Source of the DNA: an uncultured Clostridium sp.
Lineage (GTDB): Bacteria > Bacillota > Clostridia > Lachnospirales > Lachnospiraceae
Direction: 5' to 3'
NCBI GenBank assembly: GCA_947575275.1
Contig: CANPMS010000004.1
Location: 1-64,000, forward strand
DNA: 64,000 nt
In this document: piece after piece, positions 8,094 to 16,238 of the stretch
How positions within the stretch are numbered: the stretch's first letter is position 1
How the letters are laid out: each line of letters opens with the position of its first letter
Program-made: the position numbers and the translations under genes
The notes under the pieces: generated by a model
Databases searched by the model: none
What the model was told of the DNA's origin: nothing
The model's input: the letters and a program-made list of their open reading frames with translations, nothing else

Positions 8094-9403
8094 CCCTCCC
8101 CCTCGGGGGCTTTATCTTCCGATTCCTCTAACTGCTCCAGACTGTGTATCTGAATTCGTATCTTGTCAATTCGGTTTTTCTCCACATGTTCTACTATTAA
8201 GTGTAGATTTTGGTGGTCTACTGCCTCCTGCTCCTCCGGCAAATGACCAAGAAGCCCAATAACCATACCTCCGATAGAATCGTAGTCATTCGACTCCAGA
8301 TTCAGATTCAGACGATCATTTAGATCATCCAGCTTTGTGGAACCATTGACCATAAACTCGCCTGGGACAAGCTCTTTTACCTCGTCCTCCTCATCCTCAT
8401 CATACTCATCGCGAATCTCTCCCACAATCTCCTCAAGCATATCCTCAAGAGTAATGAGACCTGCGGTTGCCCCGTACTCATCCAGCACAATGACAATACT
8501 GTTAAATGTCTTACGCATCTCCATCATCAACTCAGCTGTATTCTTATATTCATAAGTGTACAGCGGCTGACGCAGAAACTGGCGGATAGAAAACTCCGGG
8601 GTTTTATCCTTATCGTAGAGCAGCAAATCCTTCATATTAATAATACCAATTACATTATCAGTGCTGTCTTCATAAACCGGAATCCGTGTAAACATCTCCT
8701 GGCGGAATATCTCAAGAAGTTCCTCATATGTTGCATTCACATCAACAAGAACCATATCAATACGGGGCACCATTACATCCTTTGCCACTGTATCCCCGAA
8801 ATCGAACACGTTATTTATCATCTTCTTTTCTTCGCTCTCAATCACGCCCTCCTCGTGACTCACCTCTACAATCGTGCGCAGCTCATCTTCAGTAATCGCA
8901 TCCCGCTTCTTATTGGGGTCTACCCTGCAGAGAAAGAGGACAGCCATAGAAAGGTGATTTACGAAAAATATTACCGGTGTCAGGATGAACATCAGTACAT
9001 TCACCATTCCCGCATAAGAAAGAGCAATATGTTCCGCGTAGAGCGTGGAGACCGTCTTTGGTGTAATTTCACCAAATACCAGAATCAACAGTGTCAGGAC
9101 GCCTGTCGCCACTCCCACTGCTTTACTGCCGAAGACCTGCATGGTCAAGGTCGTCATCAGAGAGGATGCCGAAAGGTTTACGATGTTGTTTCCCACAAGA
9201 ATTGCACTCAGCATCTTACCCGGGTTCTCAATCACATTTGTAAGTGTAACCGCACGCTTATCACCCAATTCTGCCATAGTGCGAATACGCATTTTATTTA
9301 CTGTGGTGAGAGCTGTCTCCGCCGAGGAAAAAAATGCTGATAAAGCCAGCAGCACAATCACCGCAAGAATTTGTATGCCCGTACTGTCTCCTGAGTCTAA
9401 CAT
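8090..9403 (-). CDS. CNNM/CorC (HlyC) family membrane protein with CBS pair
   Basis: The product is 437 residues. The N-terminal DUF21/CNNM membrane domain covers about 1-190, with several helices including 'FSSAETALTTVNKMRIR'. A pair of CBS domains follows at about 205-325 ('VMVPRIDM', 'TRIPVYEDSTDNVIGIINMKD'). An acidic linker (DEYDEDEEDE) and a C-terminal CorC/HlyC transporter-associated domain ('GSTKLDDLNDRL', 'IGGMVIGLLG') complete it. Relatives are linked to magnesium/cobalt export; 'hemolysin' in older names is misleading. The gene lies 30 nt beyond lspA. Its ribosome binding site sits in the loop of a hairpin (9403-9436). Confidence 0.85.
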   Translation of the reverse strand: MLDSGDSTGIQILAVIVLLALSAFFSSAETALTTVNKMRIRTMAELGDKRAVTLTNVIENPGKMLSAILVGNNIVNLSASSLMTTLTMQVFGSKAVGVATGVLTLLILVFGEITPKTVSTLYAEHIALSYAGMVNVLMFILTPVIFFVNHLSMAVLFLCRVDPNKKRDAITEDELRTIVEVSHEEGVIESEEKKMINNVFDFGDTVAKDVMVPRIDMVLVDVNATYEELLEIFRQEMFTRIPVYEDSTDNVIGIINMKDLLLYDKDKTPEFSIRQFLRQPLYTYEYKNTAELMMEMRKTFNSIVIVLDEYGATAGLITLEDMLEEIVGEIRDEYDEDEEDEVKELVPGEFMVNGSTKLDDLNDRLNLNLESNDYDSIGGMVIGLLGHLPEEQEAVDHQNLHLIVEHVEKNRIDKIRIQIHSLEQLEESEDKAPEGEG

Positions 9404-9436
9404 AGAATAAAATCAATCTCCTTTTTTGTTATTCTA
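9403..9436 (-). promoter_or_regulatory. Hairpin enclosing the CNNM gene ribosome binding site
   Basis: TAGAATAA (9403-9410) and TTATTCTA (9429-9436) form a perfect 8-bp stem. The loop contains the AAGGAG site and the right arm touches the ATG. It also overlaps the lspA stop, so folding could couple or limit translation. Confidence 0.35.
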
Positions 9437-9973
9437 ACTTTTTTGTATCCGATTGTACAATGTTTCTCGTGTTCTGTCAACAGGGAGACCGAGTGAATGG
9501 TGCAAATCTGTCTGACGCAGATCCTGAAAAAATTGTGTGCAGAACAAAATAGTAAGACCGGCAAACACCATTACATCCCCAAGATTAAAGACTATCTTTT
9601 TAAGCGCTCCCCGTCGGATGCTTAAGTAATCCACCACATATCCGCGCACATAGCGGTCAAACAGATTGCTGAGCGCACCGCCTAACGCTACCGACAGACC
9701 AATCTTCTCTATCCTGCTGCCCTTTTTTGGAATCAGATAACAGAGCACACCGCCCAACGCTGAGATAAATATTAATGAAACAGTCCGTACCATGTTTCTA
9801 TACTCTTTCAAAAATCCAAATGGAAATCCCGCATTATGACTGCGGTAAAGCCAAATTTTTTCTTTTGTATTTTTAATCGGGCGCGGGAAGTTTTCCATAT
9901 CCTGCTGCTCTATCAGCCATTTCACGGCTAAATCAAGCGCGACCAGAACAGTTATAATCCCTCCATAAATCAT
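9434..9973 (-). CDS. lspA: Signal peptidase II (lipoprotein signal peptidase)
   Basis: The product is 179 residues with four membrane helices. It is an aspartic protease that removes lipoprotein signal peptides after lipidation. The two catalytic Asp boxes are visible: 'GGALSNLFDR' and 'FNLGDVMVF', in which the usual (A/I)D pair is GD. The start at 9973 is supported by AGGAGG 7 nt upstream; a longer reading to 10075 adds a polar, non-conserved segment. The protein is somewhat divergent ('SHNAGFPFGF' in place of the typical N-x-GAAFG box), so it may be a second, specialised LspA. Confidence 0.8.
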   Translation of the reverse strand: MIYGGIITVLVALDLAVKWLIEQQDMENFPRPIKNTKEKIWLYRSHNAGFPFGFLKEYRNMVRTVSLIFISALGGVLCYLIPKKGSRIEKIGLSVALGGALSNLFDRYVRGYVVDYLSIRRGALKKIVFNLGDVMVFAGLTILFCTQFFQDLRQTDLHHSLGLPVDRTRETLYNRIQKS

Positions 9974-10105
9974 AGTTATGCCTCCTATCGGAATATTAAT
10001 TGTCATTGTACTATTTTTAGAAGCATTCGTCAAATCTATCCCATCATTTACACACATTCTACATCTATAACTCATATATTACCACAAAGAACTTCGGGAG
10101 ATTTT

Positions 10106-11845
10106 ATGCTTCCTTGTGCCTTCGATCCAGCATCAGAAGAAGTTGCTGATTTTATTATACAATATTCGCCCTCTGCTGAAAAGGCTTTATATACTCTCAC
10201 GGGAAACCGCTGTGTAAATCAGCTTGGAAACGAATTTGCTGTGGTTCACGCGCGGCTCTCACAGGTGGAACCCATCAGCATCGCACGTCAAACCTACAAC
10301 GCCATACCAAAGCTGTACGGACTGTTGGACACCACAGCCCTGGAAAGCAGCGGAATCCTGACTGTTTTTGATCAACCTTCTCTTCTCGCCACCGGAAACG
10401 GTGTTATTATCGGCATGATTGATACTGGCATCGATTATACCAATCCCCTCTTTCGCCTGCCGGATGGGAGCACGCGGATTGCGGCCATCTGGGATCAGAG
10501 CATCCAGAGCGAAACCCCTCCTGAACCAATCAGAGGATATCAGCCTTTCTACGGCACTGTCTACAACGAGAATGATATAAATCTGGCTCTCGACGCGGAG
10601 GATCCCTTCTCCGTTGTTCCCTCCAGGGATACTGACGGTCACGGCACATTTATGGCCGGTGTTGCCGCCGGCGGACGCACCCCATCTGTGTCTTTTTCCG
10701 GCGCAGCTCCCGATGCAACCCTCGCCATCGTAAAGCTAAAACCTGCAAAACAATATTTGCGTGATTTCTTCCTGATTCCGGAAAACGTCGCCGCATATCA
10801 GGAAAATGATATTATGACAGCAGTCCGGTTTCTGTTGGCTGTCGCGGACCAGCGTCGCATACCGCTCGTTATCTACCTGGGAGTGGGTACAAACCAGGGT
10901 AGCCACGATGGAACCTCTCCGCTTTCCCTCCAGTTGCAGGCACTGACCGGCTTCATAAATCTGGCAACAGTGGTTCCAGCCGGCAACGAGGTGGGCTATC
11001 AGCATCATTACTTAGGCGAGCTTTCACCAGAACAGCAATTTCAGGATGTGGAGCTGCGCGTGGGAGTAAATGAACCAGGCTTTTGCATGGAGCTGTGGGG
11101 AGCATCATCAGAACTCTACACGGTAGGTTTCGTGTCTCCCTCCGGTGAGATTGTGGAGCGGGTTCCAATAACCCTAGGCAATGAAGAAGTAATCCAGCTG
11201 CGCTTGGACAATACACGGATATCATTGACCTATCAGACATATGAATCTGGTTCTGGAAGTCAGTTGATTTTTATACGGTTCGAGACACCGTCTCCGGGCA
11301 TTTGGCATATCCGGATTTATCCCACTCTGTCCATTCTGGGAAGATACCATATATGGCTTCCCATGCACGGATTTATCTCCGATGATACCGTATTTCTCCG
11401 CTCCAATCCGGATACCACCATCACGGATCCGGGAAATGGCAGTGTGCCTATAACGGTCAGCACTTATAACCATGTGAATAACAGCATTTATATCCACAGC
11501 AGCAGAGGTTACACACGCTCTCTTCAAATTAAACCGGATCTGGCTGCTCCCGGCGTGGATATTCAGGGACCTTCCCTAAACGTAACACAGCAAAATGGGG
11601 TGCCCACTCCCACCTTCACACGCCGCTCCGGCTCGTCAGTTGCTGCTGCGATTACTGCCGGAGCTGTCGCTGACATCCTATCCTGGAGCTCCGCCCAGGG
11701 AAATAACCCTCCACTGACCATTTCCTCCATCAAATCCCTGCTGATCCGTGGAGCAGGCCGTATCCCTGCATTTAATTATCCCAACCGTCAATGGGGGTAC
11801 GGCACATTGAATCTGTATCAGTCCTTCTTGTACATGCGGGAATAA
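10106..11845 (+). CDS. Subtilisin-like (S8) protease, Csp-like family
   Basis: The product is 579 residues. Residues 1 to about 90 look like a prodomain and there is no signal peptide. The catalytic triad is intact: Asp in 'MIDTGIDYTN' (about 104), His in 'DTDGHGTFMAG' (about 180), Ser in 'RSGSSVAAAI' (about 515). The oxyanion Asn is in 'VPAGNEVG'. A 200-residue insertion rich in beta strands sits between Asn and Ser, as in the jellyroll domain of clostridial Csp germination proteases. In that family the enzyme activates the spore cortex hydrolase. A GGGAG site precedes the ATG. It is transcribed away from lspA. It could instead be a general intracellular subtilase. Confidence 0.8.
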   Translation: MLPCAFDPASEEVADFIIQYSPSAEKALYTLTGNRCVNQLGNEFAVVHARLSQVEPISIARQTYNAIPKLYGLLDTTALESSGILTVFDQPSLLATGNGVIIGMIDTGIDYTNPLFRLPDGSTRIAAIWDQSIQSETPPEPIRGYQPFYGTVYNENDINLALDAEDPFSVVPSRDTDGHGTFMAGVAAGGRTPSVSFSGAAPDATLAIVKLKPAKQYLRDFFLIPENVAAYQENDIMTAVRFLLAVADQRRIPLVIYLGVGTNQGSHDGTSPLSLQLQALTGFINLATVVPAGNEVGYQHHYLGELSPEQQFQDVELRVGVNEPGFCMELWGASSELYTVGFVSPSGEIVERVPITLGNEEVIQLRLDNTRISLTYQTYESGSGSQLIFIRFETPSPGIWHIRIYPTLSILGRYHIWLPMHGFISDDTVFLRSNPDTTITDPGNGSVPITVSTYNHVNNSIYIHSSRGYTRSLQIKPDLAAPGVDIQGPSLNVTQQNGVPTPTFTRRSGSSVAAAITAGAVADILSWSSAQGNNPPLTISSIKSLLIRGAGRIPAFNYPNRQWGYGTLNLYQSFLYMRE

Positions 11846-11916
11846 GAACTATCACCCGCAAAACAGGAGGGAAACACCAATGAAAGCATCGCGATTGATT
11901 TAACCAGGAAAAACCG

Positions 11917-11946
11917 TTGGCATGAATTATTATATCATGATATAAT
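11917..11946 (+). promoter_or_regulatory. Promoter with palindromic operator for the XRE regulator unit
   Basis: TTGGCA (11917-11922) and TATAAT (11941-11946) are 18 nt apart. The perfect 18-bp palindrome ATTATATCATGATATAAT (11929-11946) covers spacer and -10 box, a likely site for the XRE protein encoded downstream. Just upstream, a ribosome binding site precedes a 7-codon frame (11880-11903) of unknown meaning. Confidence 0.6.
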
Positions 11947-11952
11947 TCAAGA

Positions 11953-12117
11953 ACAAAGAGTCCGGCTTGCCGGACTCTCGCGCCGGAGCGCGCTTGCCAC
12001 AGCAACCATTTTCCCTGAGCGCGAAGTGCGCATCCCACCGGAGGGTTTTGCTTTATAGGACGCAATTTCCTATAAAAAAAATGGCATTGCAACGTAAGAG
12101 CTTCCATGCCATTTTTG
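11953..12117 (+). ncRNA. Structured leader RNA upstream of the XRE gene, ending in a terminator-like hairpin
   Basis: Predicted from the promoter, the leader holds a run of stems. GAGTCCGG-CTTG-CCGGACTC is a perfect 8-bp stem with a tetraloop. It is followed by GCGC-CGGA-GCGC, then CCCT...AGGG enclosing GCGC/GCGC, then TTTATAGGA with TCCTATAAA. Last is a perfect 11-bp stem AAAAATGGCAT (12077-12087) with ATGCCATTTTT (12106-12116), which carries T runs on both strands. No protein frame fits. It may be a cis-acting attenuator, a small RNA, or a dispersed structured repeat. Confidence 0.5.
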
Positions 12118-12141
12118 AATGATAAGAAGAGAGGAAACGAT

Positions 12142-12870
12142 ATGTTGTTAATTGGAGCCGAGATTCTTAAATACAGAAAAGCGGCAAATATGAATCAGGA
12201 GGAATTCGCAACCAAAATCGGAGTAAGCAGGCAGTCAGTATCTAAGTGGGAGCTGGACAAGGCGTATCCCGATCTGGACAAGCTGGTTGACATATGCGCA
12301 TTATTCGGTATTACACTAGATGAATTGGTACACGGAAAGACAATGGATACAATAGGACAGGATTTGAAAAAAAGTCCCATTTTGGAAGTTAATATGACTT
12401 CTGTGGGAAAAATGCGCGGGCAAGGCAGCCGGATACGTCTGGTGTTATTAGCACTGCTGCTTGGAATCCTGTTTTTGTTTTGCGGCACGGTTTTTACAGT
12501 GATGATTTCGCGCCATGCGTGGAATACGAATCATGTGGAAAATGCAAGGGTGGAAAGAATTTATCAGCAGTACACAAAGGCAGATATCAGCTTTTATGAC
12601 GATGAGAACCGCAGGGTTTTGAAAACCATATGGCTGGATATTGACGGAATCAGAGACGGTGATTTTATTGAATGTTATACGGACAGACAGCAACGAGGAA
12701 TTTATTATGACTATTATTTACCGACGCTGCTGGCGCCAGGAGTATGTACGCTGCTCTTTTTGTCATTGCTTCTATTTGTCTGCACGGAGCTTCACAGATT
12801 AGGGAAAGAGGACAAATGGCACGTGCTGATAGAAGAGGACGGCGAGAAAGAGAGTGTACAGAATGAATAA
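12142..12870 (+). CDS. XRE-family regulator with two membrane helices
   Basis: The product is 242 residues. An N-terminal Cro/CI helix-turn-helix covers about 4-62 ('MNQEEFATKIGVSRQSVSKWELDK' region, 'LDELVHG'). A membrane helix follows at about 97-121 and a second at about 199-220, with about 75 residues between them probably outside the cell. Membrane-tethered XRE proteins of this kind are common in Clostridia and are usually linked to a neighbouring envelope gene. The ATG at 12142 has GAGG 7 nt upstream. The stop overlaps the next gene by 8 nt. Likely binds the palindrome at 11929-11946. Confidence 0.8.
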   Translation: MLLIGAEILKYRKAANMNQEEFATKIGVSRQSVSKWELDKAYPDLDKLVDICALFGITLDELVHGKTMDTIGQDLKKSPILEVNMTSVGKMRGQGSRIRLVLLALLLGILFLFCGTVFTVMISRHAWNTNHVENARVERIYQQYTKADISFYDDENRRVLKTIWLDIDGIRDGDFIECYTDRQQRGIYYDYYLPTLLAPGVCTLLFLSLLLFVCTELHRLGKEDKWHVLIEEDGEKESVQNE

Positions 12871-13975
12871 AAAGTTACAAAGACTAACACTTGGTGTGAC
12901 AGGGATTTTATCCCTGTTTGCTGTTTTTTCGGGACTTATATTTATGGGCGTACTTCCCTCATGGAAGTACGCGGTTCGGGCAGATGAAAGTGAAGCGCCG
13001 GCACTATGGAACATTAAGTTTAAGGGGATGAAAATCACCATGGAGGAAAAAGGAAAGGCGCATATACATGAAAGCGGATGTTTGAATATAAGGCTTGAGG
13101 ATGATTATCTGATTCAAATAGATGTTGAGGATGATACTGTGGACAATAAGTGGAATGGAATAGATAGAAAAATGGAAGACTTGAAAGCAGCAGGTTATCG
13201 AATTGAACAGGAGCCGAAGAGAGTAACAGAGAGTGGGCGTGATTATGTTAGATATGTAGTCAGTATGGAAAATGAGAGAGGCGCTGATTATCAGCGCATT
13301 TATTCTGAGGTATGTTTGATGCCTGCTGACAATGAAAGACATTTTCTGGTGGTTATCAGATATGACGGAACAGATGTGGATGAATTAAACGAGGAGAGCA
13401 AAAATGAGCTGTATAACAGGACATTTGCGGATGCTGAAGCCATACTTGCGGATGCTGAACCGACGGATGAGCCGGATGACGAGTATGGCTCTTACTGGAT
13501 GATGGACAAGAACATCAGCCATGGACACGCGTACTCTGCAAGCGATTCCATAATGTATGATGAAGGCAATCTTTCACTTACTTATAAACTTCCCGAAAAA
13601 TGCTATTTGATTTCGGATAATGATGTTGCAGGTAAAGCATATTTTGACGAAGAAAACAGAATCTATATTCGTGTGTCGGTCATGAACTATGTGTGGCAGT
13701 CGGCAGAGGAGTATGTAAAGAAACATTACTCATCAGGATTTTCGAGAATACATGAACAAGGACAGACAAAGATAAACGGCAGAGTATTTTATTATTATAC
13801 CTATTCGGTTTTAGAGCGCTCCAAGGCGGAAAAAAAATATCAGTACTATTTTCACGCATTTTGTGATTTGGATAATGGAGATATTTATACAATTTCCGGC
13901 AGCGCCGCTGATAATCCACTGGCAATGGATAAAAGCTATTATCTTAATGTTATGGACATATCAGAAGGAGAATGA
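12863..13975 (+). CDS. Membrane-anchored extracytoplasmic protein of unknown function
   Basis: The product is 370 residues with a short cytosolic start and one helix at about 9-32, so most of it should be outside. It reads as two similar alpha/beta modules of about 120 residues. Each starts with a strand pair ('LNIRLEDDYLIQID', 'LSLTYKLPEKCYLIS'), then an acidic segment, an aromatic helix and strands ending near 'RHFLVVIRYDG' and 'GDIYTISG'. An acidic Asp/Glu/Pro linker separates them. I do not recognise the family. The start overlaps the XRE stop (ATGAATAA), which suggests translational coupling and that this is the partner sensed by the regulator. Confidence 0.65.
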   Translation: MNKKLQRLTLGVTGILSLFAVFSGLIFMGVLPSWKYAVRADESEAPALWNIKFKGMKITMEEKGKAHIHESGCLNIRLEDDYLIQIDVEDDTVDNKWNGIDRKMEDLKAAGYRIEQEPKRVTESGRDYVRYVVSMENERGADYQRIYSEVCLMPADNERHFLVVIRYDGTDVDELNEESKNELYNRTFADAEAILADAEPTDEPDDEYGSYWMMDKNISHGHAYSASDSIMYDEGNLSLTYKLPEKCYLISDNDVAGKAYFDEENRIYIRVSVMNYVWQSAEEYVKKHYSSGFSRIHEQGQTKINGRVFYYYTYSVLERSKAEKKYQYYFHAFCDLDNGDIYTISGSAADNPLAMDKSYYLNVMDISEGE

Positions 13976-14135
13976 ATGCCCAAATAACGTTTTTTGGCAC
14001 ATGCAACTGTTGGTTGCAGAACCTGCAACCATAATTCGCTTGCTAAATCTACTGCTTTTTTTAATAATGAATATATCTTGTATTGTCAGTTTGGCACAAT
14101 GCAAGATGTATTACATTGATTGAACAAGGAGGATA

Positions 14136-14222
14136 ATGAAAGAAATGATTTTAGGAGCTGGAATCGGACTATGTATCGGAGTGATTTATGCACTTATTAT
14201 CTACTTTCGGAAACGGAAGTAA
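14136..14222 (+). CDS. 28-residue single-helix membrane peptide
   Basis: The frame begins at an ATG 5 nt after a perfect AAGGAGG site. It encodes one hydrophobic helix with a Gly-x3-Gly-like face ('GAGIGLCIGVIYALIIYF') and a basic end ('RKRK'). The strong start signal and clean membrane profile argue for real translation. It sits between the anchored protein and LemA. Its role is unknown; small partners of membrane complexes or toxins look like this. The gap 13976-14135 before it shows no other gene, and 14223-14381 only an inverted repeat of GTGCCG/CGGCAC type around 14257-14283. Confidence 0.5.
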   Translation: MKEMILGAGIGLCIGVIYALIIYFRKRK

Positions 14223-14381
14223 ACAGTGACAGAGAAATTGCAATAACGCTTAAGCCAGTGCCGTATTTCTAATGCGGCACTGCAATGCTGCCTGTTTTAT
14301 GAAGTGAAGAATAAAGGGAAAGGGAGACCTGATTTAAAAGTTCTGTTTTTAATGTCAACTTTTTAAATTGAAAGGAAAAAA

Positions 14382-14927
14382 ATGTATATTATTATAGTAA
14401 TTATCACATTAGCAGCCATTATGATTATTGTTAATTATAACAGCTTGGCAAGTCTCAGAAATAAAACCCAAAATGCGTGGAGCCAGATAGAAGTGCAGCT
14501 TCAACAAAGGCATGATTTAATACCGAATCTGGTAGAAATCGTAAAGGGATATGCAGGTCATGAGTTGGAGGTACTGAAAAGAATCACAGAGCTCCGATCA
14601 TCCCTTAGCAATGCAAAGACCATCACTGAAAAAGAGAATGTGGAAAATGAAATAAATGGAGCATTGCGTTCCATTATAGCTGTTGCGGAAAATTATCCTG
14701 AATTGAAAACAAACGAGAATTTCATTTTATTGCAGACAGAGCTAAGTACTGTTGAATCAAAAATTGCATTTTCCAGACAGTTTTACAATGATATCGTTAC
14801 AAAATATAATACGAAGCTTGATCTTTTTCCTTCCAACATAATTGCAGCCATATTCGGATTTAAATCAGTGGAACTTTTCCATACAGAATCAGCAGAAGCA
14901 AAAACAAATACGAAAGTTACATTTTAA
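14382..14927 (+). CDS. lemA: LemA family protein
   Basis: The product is 181 residues with an N-terminal membrane helix (about 2-21) and then a helical bundle. The hallmark segment 'NAWSQIEVQLQQRHDLIPNLVE' starts near residue 31, and 'YPELKTNENF' and 'ESKIAFSRQFYND' follow, so the call is firm. LemA proteins are anchored envelope proteins of unclear biochemistry, very often next to DUF2207 or TPM-domain membrane proteins, as here. Confidence 0.92.
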   Translation: MYIIIVIITLAAIMIIVNYNSLASLRNKTQNAWSQIEVQLQQRHDLIPNLVEIVKGYAGHELEVLKRITELRSSLSNAKTITEKENVENEINGALRSIIAVAENYPELKTNENFILLQTELSTVESKIAFSRQFYNDIVTKYNTKLDLFPSNIIAAIFGFKSVELFHTESAEAKTNTKVTF

Positions 14928-14957
14928 TGCTGCATCTTTAAATCAGGAGAAAATATT

Positions 14958-16217
14958 ATGCTGTTATGTATTGGGCTACTATTCATTCCGGTAGTATATT
15001 TTATAATATATAAAGCCAATTCAATTACCACCGGTAAGAAAAGCCGGATATTGTTAAATTTCCTGCTGATTCTTATTGCCGTACTATTCATTCTGTTTTG
15101 CTGGATTTCAAAGGCAGAGCCTTTCAATCTAGAACAACATTACTCACTGATGTATATGATCTATTCAGGAGAATATATTTTATATTCAGGGCTGGTTTTC
15201 ATGTTTACTCCCTTTATGTGGATGATTCTGTTGAATTTTTGTAGGAACCTCCTTCGCTCCATCCGCATTAGGAAGAATGCCATAGTCAAAAGAAATGAGG
15301 AGTTCCTCTATTACCGTGGAGAATTGGACCATGTTTCTCCCGGTGTTCTTATGTTTGTTTCTGGTCTTGAGCTTGATATGCGGAAAAGCATTGCAGCCAC
15401 CATATTAAAATTAAAGCTTTCAGGATATATACAGCAGAAAGAGGGTCTTTTTATTTTTACAGGTAAAAAAGAGACGGAGCTTTTAGAGAGTGAAAGCATG
15501 GTTTTACGGTTGATTCAAAATCATAATTTTGATAAAGCTTTATACAAGAAAACGATTGAGACAGAGGCGCTTGGCAACAGATATGTCACCTTAAATCACG
15601 GTGGAACTGTAATGAGAATCATAAAAATGTTTTTAGCTGTCTGTATCCCAATTTTGGTCTTTCTCTTTTCTTTGTGGCTAGATAATTACGCACATAAAAA
15701 TTATCGGGTATATCCAGCAAACGACGGATATACCTATATATATCTGGCAGACCGGGAGGAAATAGAAAATCTATATAATAATGAGCTCGAGGATATCAGT
15801 GACTACTATCACAGACCTATGTATGATGGCAGCTGGGATTATAATTATTCTGAAATCCGGGCAGATAAGTTTCAATACAGTGTGGTTAAAAAAGCTTTTA
15901 TTCTAAACATGTTGGGAACATTCCTCGTGGGTTTTCTCTGGATTTTTATATTGATCGGCGGATATCTGTTTATTATCCAGATCTGTTATTTTCATAAAAA
16001 CTATACCAGAACCATAAAAGGTAAGAGATTATTGAACAAGGCCTATGCCTTAAAAAATTATTTAAAGGATTATTCACTGATTCAAGACAAAACCGAGGAT
16101 GAGCTGGTTCTTTGGGAATATTATTTAATTTATGCAGTTGCATTAGATGTTAATAAAAATCTGGCGGATAACATAGTGGAACGATATTTGGCAGGAAACC
16201 AGGATTTAAGTATATAA
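14958..16217 (+). CDS. DUF2207-like membrane protein, LemA partner
   Basis: The product is 419 residues. Helices lie near 2-20, 32-50 and 70-95, then a cytosolic segment with 'YRGELDHVSPGVLMFVSG' and 'KSIAATILKLKLSGYIQQKEG', the winged-helix-like part of YciQ/DUF2207 proteins. Further helices are at about 218-238 and 320-345. The C-terminal 'EDELVLWEYYLIYAVALDVNKN' matches the conserved end of that group ('W..YL.YA..LG'). The usual N-terminal extracytoplasmic domain is missing, so it is a short form. It lies 30 nt behind lemA. Confidence 0.7.
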   Translation: MLLCIGLLFIPVVYFIIYKANSITTGKKSRILLNFLLILIAVLFILFCWISKAEPFNLEQHYSLMYMIYSGEYILYSGLVFMFTPFMWMILLNFCRNLLRSIRIRKNAIVKRNEEFLYYRGELDHVSPGVLMFVSGLELDMRKSIAATILKLKLSGYIQQKEGLFIFTGKKETELLESESMVLRLIQNHNFDKALYKKTIETEALGNRYVTLNHGGTVMRIIKMFLAVCIPILVFLFSLWLDNYAHKNYRVYPANDGYTYIYLADREEIENLYNNELEDISDYYHRPMYDGSWDYNYSEIRADKFQYSVVKKAFILNMLGTFLVGFLWIFILIGGYLFIIQICYFHKNYTRTIKGKRLLNKAYALKNYLKDYSLIQDKTEDELVLWEYYLIYAVALDVNKNLADNIVERYLAGNQDLSI

Positions 16218-16238
16218 ACCGGAATTTAGAGAAGTATT

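Noticed and set aside
12106..12141. Longer start for the XRE regulator at 12106
   Set aside because: The extra codons lie in the right arm of the terminator-like hairpin and have no ribosome binding site; the ATG at 12142 does.
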